Origin: Emiliania huxleyi CCMP1516
Taxonomy: Eukaryota; Haptophyta; Isochrysidales; Noelaerhabdaceae
Length of the DNA: 20,784 nucleotides
Assembly: GCF_000372725.1 (NCBI RefSeq)
Contig: NW_005197359.1
Location: 5,909-26,692, forward strand
Direction: 5' to 3'
Numbering within the stretch: position 1 is the first letter of the stretch; every line of letters begins with the position of its first letter. The translations under genes and the position numbers were made by a program. Under the pieces are notes generated by a model. It was given only the letters and a program-made list of their open reading frames with translations. It ran no database searches and was not told the DNA's origin. This document shows, piece after piece, positions 13,911 to 20,784 of this stretch.

Positions 13911-15919
13911 TCAGTCCGCCTTTGCCCTCGCTTTCTTTGGCCGCTTCGCCACCCCATTGGCGCCTCCGCCGCCGCCCTCGCCGCCGCCGCCGCTCCACGC
14001 GCGCTTGGCGACCGCCTTGCGAGAGCGCGGCTTGACCGCGATCGCCTTTCGCTTTTGCTTGCGCATTGGTTGCAGCCGGAGCATCCAGTCCGGCACACCG
14101 CAGCCGCTCGCCTTCATCACGTTTGCGATGGAGCGCAGCTGCTCGACGTCCTGCTCCGGGGGAGGGGGAAAGGCGGGTGAACGAACGACCGCCCCACTCC
14201 ACCTCTCTGCCGCGAGGGTGCCGTCGCTCCATCTCTCTGCCAGGGTCCGCTCCATCTCTCTGCCCAGGGGTTGGCCGTGTGCTCCGGGGGCGTCGGGTGG
14301 CCAATCGTGGAATGTGCGCTGGGGCGGTCGGGCCACACTGGGCCGCGCTTCCTGCTCGGTGAAGAAGGTGACGGCCTTGCCCCGCATGCCTGCGCGGCCG
14401 GTGCGGCCGATGCGGTGGATGTACGAGACGGTCGTCTGCGGGAAGTCAAAATTGACCACCAGTTTGACGCCCTTGAAGTCCATCCCGCGCGCCTACGAGG
14501 AGGGTCCTAGAGGGGTCCTAGAGGGCCCCTAGAGCAACCCCTCGAAGTCCATCCCGCGCGCCATCAACTCCGTGGCGATGAGCACCCAGACCTGCCCCTT
14601 GCGGAACTGGTCCACAATCGCGTCGCGCTGCGCCTGCGACGGCTCGGCGTGGGGAGGCGGTGGAGAGGGAGGCGGAGGGGAGGGAGGCGGTGGAGAGGGA
14701 GGCGGTGGAGAGGGAGGCGGCGAGCTTGGAGGCGGCGGGCGATCGAGGAGGCGGGCACGGTGGCGGTGGAGGGGTGGGGGTGGTGAGGGTGGTGAAGGTG
14801 GCGGTGGGGGCGGTGAGGGTGGTGAGGGTGGCGGAGGAGGGGGTGGCGGAGGAGGGGGTGGCGGAGGAGGAGGGTGGCGGAGGAGGAGGGTGGCGGAGGG
14901 GGTGGCGGAGGAGGAGGGTGGCGGAGGAGGCGGCGGCGGGCGGGAGCCTGCGAGCGGTCTGCGTGGATCGCCTCGACGCGCAGCCCGTCCAGCACGAGCT
15001 CATGGAAGAGCTGCACCGCGCGCTCCTGTGCGGCGGCGAGCGCTCGAGCTGAGGGTCTCGGCGGAGGGAGCTGGGAGCTACCCCCCCCCCCCCTTTTTTT
15101 TTGGCGGCGCCGTGGACTGCACAAAGATGAGCACCGGCTGATCTCGGGTGATCTCGGGTGATCTCGGGTCATCTCGCCTTGGACTGCACGAAGATGAGCA
15201 CCGGCGGCTGGATGCCCTGTCGTATCATCTGCCGCAGCGCGAGCATCTTGCCGTCCTCGCGGCCGACGAAGACGAGGGATTGCTCGACCGTCTCGGCCGC
15301 CGCGTTCTTCTCGCCCACCACCACCCGCACCGGCTGCCGCAGCACCGTGTCTGCGAGCGACTCGATGGCGGGGAGCATCGTCGCCGAGAAGAGGGCGCGG
15401 CTGACTTCGGCGTGCGAGCAGGCGGCGAGCAGCGTGTCGACCTGCTCGAGGAAGCCCAGCTCGAGCAGCTTGTCGGCCTCGTCGAGGACGAGCAGCCGAA
15501 CCTCCTGCGGCCGGCGGTGGAGGGCGGCGCTGGCGGCGCTGGCGGCGCTGGCGGCGCTGGCGGCGCTGGCGGCGCTGGCGGCGCTGGCGGCGCTGGCGGC
15601 GCTGGCGGCGGGGGCGGCGGGGGCGGCGGGGGCGGCGGGGGCGGCGGGGGCGGCGGGGGCGGCGGGGGCGGCGGGGGCGGCAGGACGGGGGCTGGGGGGC
15701 AGGGGCTGGAGGGTGGGGACGCAAGGCGGGGTTGGCGGGTGGCGGAGGGAGGGGATGCAAGGCGGGGTGCTGCGAGGGTGCTGCGAGGGTGCTGCGAAGG
15801 TGCTGCGAAGGTGCTGCGAGGGTGCTATCGCGACCTGCAGAGGCAGCAGCCCTCTGTCGACCAGGCCGACCAGCCTCAGAGGTGTCGAGACGACGACGTC
15901 ATACTTGACCAAGGAGGGC

Positions 15920-15950
<31 letters not shown>

Positions 15951-16713
15951 GCGCCTCCGCGAGCGCCGCGGTCACCATCTTGCGCGTCAGCAGCGCCACG
16001 CTCACCTTCCCGCCCGCTGCCAGCTTGAGCACCTCGCGGTGCGTCTGCCTCGCCAGCTCCTGCGTCGGCGCAACCAGCACGGCGCGAGGGCCGCGCGGCG
16101 CGCCGCCGCCGCCGCCGCGCCGCCGCGCCGAGGAGCCGAGCCGCTGCAGCATCGGGACCACGAAGGCGGCCGTCTTTCCCGACCCCGTCGGCGCACACGC
16201 GAGGAGCTCTCGGCCGGCGAGCAGCGCGGGCACTGCCTGCATCTGCACCCTCGTCAGCTCGTGGTAGCCGGCCGTCATCATGTTTTGGTAGAGGTACGGC
16301 CGCAGCCCGTGCGCCTCCGACAGCTGGTGCGCGGACTGCGCCAGGGGAGGCACGTCGTTGCCGTACGCGTGGATCCGCAGCGCCTTGCGCAGCTGGTTTG
16401 CCTCAGCGACCGCTCGGGCGCTGCTGGCGGGTGCGGCCGAGGCGGCGGCGGGCTCATCGTCGGCCGCAGGCTCAACGGTGGCCGCAGCGCCCTTCCGACC
16501 GCGGCGGCGTGGCTGTCGTCCGGAGGGCGCCGCGGAGTCGGAGGCTGCGGCGGTGGCGGCCGGAGCGGGAGCGGCGGCGGCGGCGCCAAAGAAGTCGAGC
16601 GAGGTAGTCTCAAGCTGCGCGGGCGGGCGAAGATCTGGCTCCTGTGCGTTGGTGCTCCTGCTCGCCCTCTTGAAGCGGCAGCCGGCGGATAGGCCGAAGC
16701 CGCCGCCAGTCAT
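13911..16713 (-). CDS. DDX52: ROK1/DDX52-family DEAD-box RNA helicase, six exons
   Basis: ROK1/DDX52 is a nucleolar ATP-dependent RNA helicase for 18S rRNA processing and 40S assembly. Exons: 16713-15835, 15504-15178, 15025-14948, 14633-14562, 14492-14349, 14150-13911, giving 579 residues, close to the family size. Motifs in order: Q-motif region with [11 protein letters not shown], motif I APTGSGKT (174-181), Ia PTQELA (216-221; usual Arg is Gln), Ib TPLRL, motif II DEAD (301-304), motif III SAT (333-335), ARGMDFKGV and [13 protein letters not shown]1-specific words are SAVETVEQ-like [29 protein letters not shown] and [10 protein letters not shown]. The C-terminus is a Lys/Arg-rich tail with a poly-Gly insert. 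ATG 16713 is chosen because FGLSAGCRF resembles the family's N-terminus; an upstream in-frame ATG at 16779 exists. Introns 2, 3 and 4 need GC donors, intron 5 a GC or GA donor. Confidence 0.9.
14151..14348 (-). other. DDX52 intron 5 with imperfect minisatellite
   Basis: Three imperfect copies of CTCCATCTCTCTGCC (plus strand, about 14198-14262) spaced by about 22-30 bp. Both exon edges carry GAGCAGGA, so the exact junction is ambiguous: a GC donor gives TEQE-DVEQ, a GA donor gives TEQ-DVEQ, which matches human DDX52 in length. Confidence 0.65.
14493..14561 (-). other. DDX52 intron 4, a 69-nt GC-AG intron bounded by a duplicated exon edge
   Basis: GCGCGCGGGATGGACTTC occurs at the start of the intron and again at the start of exon 5. 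Splicing from GC at 14561 to the TAG at 14495-14493 yields [11 protein letters not shown] in frame. Between the copies are GGTCCTAGAG-type tandem units (14502-14534). Confidence 0.8.
14634..14947 (-). other. DDX52 intron 3, G-rich on the plus strand
   Basis: GC donor (CAG|GCTCCC) and CAG|GCG acceptor join ADRSQ to AQRDAIV. The body is purine-rich GGAGGCGGTGGAGAGG-type repeats grading into GGTGGCGGAGGAGG repeats, giving long G-runs on the plus strand and C-runs in the transcript. Confidence 0.8.
15026..15177 (-). other. DDX52 intron 2 with an internal copy of the exon 2 edge
   Basis: GC donor (AAG|GCGAGA) and ACAG|GAG acceptor join FVQSK to ERAVQL. A second CCGGTGCTCATCTTTGTGC, with following GTCCACGGCG, sits about 55 bases into the intron and copies the exon end. 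Three to four units of a 10-bp ATCTCGGGTG repeat (plus strand, 15140-15176) separate the copies. A C13 run and a T9 run follow (15080-15102, plus strand). Confidence 0.82.
15505..15834 (-). other. DDX52 intron 1, repetitive and open in frame
   Basis: The GT donor (CAG|GTCGCG) and CGCAG|GAG acceptor join LLPLQ to [11 protein letters not shown]. The 330-nt body holds 9-bp arrays GGCGGCGCT (about 15526-15607) and GGGGGCGGC (about 15608-15678), and an approximately 11-bp GGTGCTGCGAG array (about 15768-15827). Length is a multiple of three and no in-frame stop occurs, so a retained intron would insert 110 Ala/Pro/Ser-rich residues between motifs Ib and II. Confidence 0.8.
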
Positions 16714-18721
16714 GGCGCGGAGTGGAGCGACTGGAGCGACTGCGTGGCCGGGCCTGTCGAGGCGCACGAGGAAAGTCACGGGTGGATTTCACGCGCAGGG
16801 GCGGTGTTACAAGCGGCCGCCGGTACAAGTGGTGCCTCATGCCAGTTTCGGGGGTCAAACCCTGCCCGCCCCCTAGGACCCCGGGTAAGGCCCAGGTGTG
16901 GCCTAGGGCATCAGAAGGGACCAAGAGGAGTCCAGTCTGAGCCATAGAGCCCATGTCTTTGCCCCCGAAGGTCGCGTTCAAATGCCCGGAACGGACGTTG
17001 CAGTGGTGTCCGGCTGGCGCGATCACCGAGCTGTGACGCTCAGGGAAGCCCGATGAGGTACTGGTTTCTTTGCCCAGGGCTGGCCTTCCCCCCAGGCTGG
17101 ATCAGCTGAGCAAGGTTTGGGGAGAATCCTATATTGGGATCTTCAGATATTTTGACGGATGGCCGAAAATGGGCAAAACCGGGGTGATTTTGGTCCCCTC
17201 GCCGGCATTGCGGTGCGATGCAAAGAAGAAGCAGCTCCACCGACGAGGACGCGCCCGACAACGACAAAAAAGAGGTCCGGCATCACCATCTCTCTCTCAC
17301 AACTCATCTCAATCTCAACAACCCCGAACCGACGAGAGGGAAAGCATGCTTCGAAACTGACAACTGACTCATCCCTGGTCTCCTGCCACCAGCCTTACCC
17401 CGTCTGCCTCCATACCGCTTTGCTACAGCATACACCCCGGCTGCGGCTCGGCTCCCACCCCGGCTCGGAGTTGCTTTCGCCGCTTCGGGGCCATGTTGCT
17501 TGTAAAAAAAAAACGTATGTAAATAATGTCGGTCAATACCTCGCAGAGGACGCGAGGGGCGACGGAGAGGAGTAAGGACAGGCGGAGAGCTGTGGTCGAC
17601 CCACGCAGTACGACGGTGCGGAGTCGGAAAGGACGGAATAGAAGCTCACCGCTCCCCACCTCTGCTCGAGCTGGCCAGTTGTCGGCTCGAGCAGCAGGGC
17701 TCATAGGTCTGGGAGGCGCGGCTTTAGCCTATGCAACTTGGCACAAGACCAGTCCAAGCCCTCTCACCCGGCGCCCGGCGCGGCGGAGCAAGACCAGTCC
17801 AAGCCCTGTCACCCGCATTCCCCTGCCACCCCATCCACCTCACTCATACACCTGGTCGCATCTGGTCGCACCACCGGCGCGGCGGAGTGCAACTACGGCA
17901 CCAAAGGCCAGCTGGCCGAGGGCGCCGCACCAAGAGAGTCATATTTTCCTGCATGGCGGTTCATCCTCTATCATTGCGCACACGCAATGATACGTGGCGA
18001 GAGTCAACTACTAATAAGATCGTTGGGAGAACTTAATAGACTCGGATCAACCGTCGCAAGGAGGAGGTTGAACTTGACCTACAAAGATAGTCCGACTGTA
18101 CACGAGAGGGAAATGATAAAAACAAGTCTCTTGTTTGCCAGTTTTTGTGGATTCAGCAAAGAGGGGTGGACTATGAAGTGAATAATATGGATGGAAGTAC
18201 CCCTTGAGGTCACCGCGCAATATGCTTCTGCAGCTGGAGGTCGTAATGTGAATCGTAACGTGAACCGTGCCGTAGATTGTCCAATCACGTATATGAGCAT
18301 GATGGGCAACCCCCCCCTCATGGGAAGAAAAAAGCATTTCCGTGCGAGAGAAGACCGGTGGGGGGCACGGTGGGGGGCTCCCGCGACCCTCCCCTCAACC
18401 TCTGCTCAACCCCCCCTCAACCACCCCCACATCCCCTACACACTAACACACACACCCCTACAACCCCCCTCCCCCCCTCCTTTCGTTTTTGGGTTTCGCG
18501 ATTTTTCGATTTCTTTTTCCAATGTTCGTGGCCAAGGTTCGTGGGCCCGCAAGATCCGAAGCCGGGCAAAAAAAGAGGGAAAAAAGAATTATAACCTTCG
18601 GACTGGCTTTTGAAACAAAACAAAGAAACAAGCCAGATCGGCGGGCGCGTCTGCCTGTCCGTGCCTGGTGCGCCAATCTCTGCCCACAGGTAGCGTTGTG
18701 CGAAGCGAGTTTTATTCGGTG
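16714..18721. other. Divergent intergenic region between DDX52 and the AP2-RING gene
   Basis: No supportable gene. A 27-bp direct repeat (17744-17770 and 17789-17815, one mismatch) lies here. AT-rich stretches occur at about 17950-18300. C-rich and T-rich tracts at 18360-18530 precede the AP2 gene. A plus-strand stretch near 17690 reads ARAAGLIGLGGAALAYATWH, hydrophobic, but its frame has no other support. Confidence 0.5.
17744..17815. repeat. 27-bp direct repeat pair
   Basis: CAAGACCAGTCCAAGCCCT then C/G then TCACCCG occurs at 17744-17770 and 17789-17815. The spacer, GCGCCCGGCGCGGCGGAG, is partly echoed near 17875-17887 (CCGGCGCGGCGGAG). Function unknown. Confidence 0.9.
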
Positions 18722-20140
18722 ATGGTGGCGCCCGCTCGCGCGAGCTCGTCGCGGGCCACAGCGTCCGAGCGCCTCATGTTGATCCCAGCCATCGACAAGA
18801 GGAACACGACTGGCTACAAGAACGTGACGTACAGCCGCAGCAAAAAGAAGTTCGAAGCGAAGGTGCACGCTGATGGCAAGCGTGTCCACCTTGGCCGCTT
18901 TGACACCGCCGAAGAGGCGGCCACCGCCTACGCTCGCTCAGAGTACGGCCGCGCCGACGCCGCAAAGCTGCTGCAGCCTCGCCCGGCTCCCTCTGCCGCT
19001 GGCGCCGAGGCGATACTGCAGGCGGAGAGGGAGGGCCTCACCCTCACCGCCAGCAGCAGCAGCAACAGCGGCTACAAGGGCGTCCGCTACTGCCCGAAGG
19101 AGCGAGGCAGCAAGAAGTACCAGCTGAGGGTGAAGGTCAACGGCAAAGATGTCCACCTAGGACGCTTCGACACCGCCGAGCAGGCGGCGCTCTTCTACGC
19201 CCGCAGGGAGGCGGGCAGGGACACCAGCGATCTCACCGCGCCACCGCCGCCGCCGCCGCCACCTGAGCCTTCCTCTGCCGCTGGCGCCGAGGCAGTCCGG
19301 CAGGTGGGGAGGGAGGGCCTTACGCTGGTCACCAGCAGCAGCAGCAACAACAGCTACAGGGGCGTTTGCTACGACCCGAAGCGGGAAGGCAGCAAGAAGT
19401 ACCAGCTAAAGGTGATGGTTGGCGGCAAGCAGGTCAGCCTCGGCTGGTTCGCCACCGCCGAGGAGGCGGCGCTGGCGCTTGCGCGGCACCTGTGGGACAC
19501 GACCGTCCGCCTGCTCGAGCCGCAGCCGCAGCAAGCACCGCCGCAAGGCGCAGCAGGGCCTTCCGAGGCCAGCAGCTACTACTACGAGGAGGAGGACAGC
19601 TTCGACCCGACGGACATTGCCGACGCCACGGCTCTCTCGCTGCTCTCCGACCCGCCGCCTTCCGTGAGCAAGCAGCGGGCGGCGAGGTGGCAGGCGCGCG
19701 CAGCAGAGCCGGCGGCGAGGGCGGATGCTGCGGCGACGGCGGCGGCGCAGGCGGCGGCGGGGGCTGCCCCGCCATGGGACGAGGTGGAGGTGGAGGTGGA
19801 GGCGGAGAGCGACAGCGAGGAGGAGTCGGAGATGGAGGTGGAAGCGGCTGCCGCAGTTGCGGGCGTGTCCGCGGCTACAGCAGCAGAGGAGGAGGCCCTC
19901 GAGTGCGTTATTTGCTTGGACGACCTCAGCGCACACCCCGAGGCGCGTCTGCAGTCTCGCGACCCTAATGGCTGGGGCGCCACACGCTGCTGCCAGAGCC
20001 TCTTCCACTACCGCTGCCTGCACACTTGGCTCAGCGACGACAGCGAGGTCGAGACGAGCCGCGGTATGGAGCCGATAAACACGGCCTGCCCGGGCTGCCA
20101 AGGCTTCGTGTCGAAGTCGGCGTCGCGCATGCTTAGTTAG
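18722..20140 (+). CDS. Triple AP2-domain protein with C-terminal RING-like zinc finger
   Basis: A single exon of 472 residues. AP2/ERF domains are DNA-binding folds; RING fingers usually act as E3 ubiquitin ligases. AP2 domains lie at about 31-77 (GYKNVTY...VHLGRFDTAEEAATAYAR), 118-166 (GYKGVRY...VHLGRFDTAEQAALFYAR) and 211-258 (SYRGVCY...VSLGWFATAEEAALALAR). Domains 2 and 3 share their preceding linker (SAAGAEA...REGLTL), indicating recent duplication. An Ala-rich and acidic Glu/Asp region (320-392) follows, then ECVICLDDL (C395, C398), CCQSLFHYRCLHTW (C423/C424, H429, C432) and CPGC (C456, C459). The usual His three residues before FH is Ser428-region sequence (S426), so one zinc ligand is not obvious. 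The ATG at 18722 is the first in frame; 18668 is only GTG. The order of domains is unusual to my knowledge. Confidence 0.85.
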   Translation: MVAPARASSSRATASERLMLIPAIDKRNTTGYKNVTYSRSKKKFEAKVHADGKRVHLGRFDTAEEAATAYARSEYGRADAAKLLQPRPAPSAAGAEAILQAEREGLTLTASSSSNSGYKGVRYCPKERGSKKYQLRVKVNGKDVHLGRFDTAEQAALFYARREAGRDTSDLTAPPPPPPPPEPSSAAGAEAVRQVGREGLTLVTSSSSNNSYRGVCYDPKREGSKKYQLKVMVGGKQVSLGWFATAEEAALALARHLWDTTVRLLEPQPQQAPPQGAAGPSEASSYYYEEEDSFDPTDIADATALSLLSDPPPSVSKQRAARWQARAAEPAARADAAATAAAQAAAGAAPPWDEVEVEVEAESDSEEESEMEVEAAAAVAGVSAATAAEEEALECVICLDDLSAHPEARLQSRDPNGWGATRCCQSLFHYRCLHTWLSDDSEVETSRGMEPINTACPGCQGFVSKSASRMLS

Positions 20141-20416
20141 AGTGGGGAACACAGTAACTACGGCTTTACAGTATTCTCTTGGGTGTCTGCGGGGGGTCCG
20201 CGTTGAAGCGTGTTTGCGTGTGTGCGCGCTTTCTGAGTCAGCTTCGTTTGGGTCGCTCGAAAAACAGCTACCAATATATCGTTAGATCGGCGCGCGACTA
20301 ATTAGAAGACCGAGGGCGGCGCGCCGCTGTCGAGGCCACGGAAGAGGTACTTCCAGTAGGGATCCCGACCGCTCGCCCGCGATCGCGGTTTGTTGCGTCT
20401 CTCCCGCTCTTGCTCA
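20141..20416. other. Spacer between AP2-RING and the RAD51-paralogue gene
   Basis: The 276-base spacer between two same-strand genes should hold one 3' end and one promoter. TATATCG occurs near 20275 and an ATTAGAAG word near 20300. No other feature. Confidence 0.4.
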
Positions 20417-20784
20417 ATGGCATCCCGACCGCCGCAGTCTGCCCTCTTCCTCGAGCGCGATCCTCGCCACGCGCGTCGCCTCTCCACTGGCTGCGCACGC
20501 ATCGACGCGTGCCTCGGCGGCGGCTTCGACGCGCACGGCCTCACCGAGATTGCCGGTGCGGCGGGGACGGGCAAGACGCAGCTCGTGCTGCAGTGCATGC
20601 TGCAGGCGCAGCTGCCGCCCGCCGTCGGCGGGCTCGGCGGCGGCGCGGTCTTCCTGCACGCCGACACCCCCTCGTACCTCGCACCCATGAAGCGGCTCGA
20701 AGAGCTGTCGCACTCCTTCGCCGCCAAGCACGCAGCGCTCGGCGCGACGTCCGGGCTGCTCATGTCGTTCGTGCACGTGATGCA
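20417..20784 (+). CDS. XRCC3: RAD51-paralogue (XRCC3-like) ATPase, N-terminal part
   Basis: Open from ATG at 20417 to the right edge (122 codons). RAD51 paralogues support homologous recombination by loading or stabilising RAD51 filaments; XRCC3 works with RAD51C. LSTGCARIDACLGGGF followed by GLTEIAGAAGTGKTQLVLQ gives the entry to the RecA fold and Walker A (GAAGTGKT, residues 47-54). GLGGGAVFLHAD and then KRLEEL correspond to the XRCC3 segment GAVYICTED...KRLQQL, and the final SFVHVM fits the family's segment before the next conserved helix. Walker B lies beyond the edge. The N-terminal extension before the core is only about 22 residues, so the family's usual helical N-domain is absent or very short. 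RAD51C, DMC1 or another paralogue is possible, but the KRL word favours XRCC3. Confidence 0.8.
   Translation, partial: MASRPPQSALFLERDPRHARRLSTGCARIDACLGGGFDAHGLTEIAGAAGTGKTQLVLQCMLQAQLPPAVGGLGGGAVFLHADTPSYLAPMKRLEELSHSFAAKHAALGATSGLLMSFVHVM

Noticed and set aside
15080..15102. C13-T9 run as a transcription terminator
   Set aside because: It lies in the middle of DDX52 intron 2; homopolymer runs are common here.
15148..16692. Long plus-strand frame of 514 codons opposite DDX52
   Set aside because: Antisense shadow of a GC-rich helicase gene with full motif support on the minus strand.
17526..17990. 154-codon plus-strand frame with a hydrophobic stretch
   Set aside because: Overlaps a direct repeat and has competing frames; no supporting homology.

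Overview
The window is nuclear DNA from a GC-rich protist: spliceosomal introns, long dinucleotide microsatellites, eukaryotic gene families, no operons. One product (4127-4867, minus) begins with a signal peptide followed by a basic Ala/Arg/Ser stretch, as in plastid proteins of algae with secondary plastids. Together with the AP2-domain gene, GC-AG introns and intron-sized repeats this suggests a haptophyte-like alga. That assignment is inference; a pelagophyte or dinoflagellate relative cannot be excluded.

Layout, left to right. (1) 1-630 minus: N-terminus of a TRM13-type tRNA 2'-O-methyltransferase, running off the left edge. (2) 631-2233: divergent intergenic region with a hairpin cluster and two arrays of a 9-bp satellite. 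(3) 2234-3836 plus: PHT1/PHO84-like phosphate transporter with one short intron. (4) 4127-4867 minus: unidentified membrane protein, convergent with the transporter. (5) 6043-11390 minus: glucose-6-phosphate isomerase spread over about 20 small exons in 5.3 kb. (6) About 11555-11900 plus: decayed RCC1-repeat relic. (7) 13911-16713 minus: ROK1/DDX52 DEAD-box helicase in six exons. (8) 18722-20140 plus: an unusual protein with three AP2 domains and a C-terminal RING-like finger. (9) 20417-20784 plus: N-terminus of a RAD51-paralogue (XRCC3-like) ATPase, running off the right edge.

The most interesting signal is in the introns. Four GPI introns (6, 7, 10, 12) are filled by copies of one repeat whose two ends coincide with the splice sites, and a second short family fills intron 16 and the 3' part of intron 7. 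These look like introners (transposed introns). In GPI and DDX52 many introns use GC donors, and the donor dinucleotide often equals the first two bases of the next exon, as if each intron were bounded by a duplicated target site. Several introns also carry 20-50 bp copies of the neighbouring exon edge, consistent with intron birth by insertion or tandem duplication. The GPI locus also lacks recognisable exons for the segments that normally hold the catalytic Glu and His, so it may be broken, mis-assembled, or unusually spliced.

The genes are unrelated housekeeping and regulatory functions (tRNA modification, phosphate uptake, glycolysis, ribosome biogenesis, recombination repair, possible transcription or ubiquitin control). 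I see no shared pathway. Exon borders were inferred by eye from family conservation, reading frame and AG acceptors; no transcript data were available.
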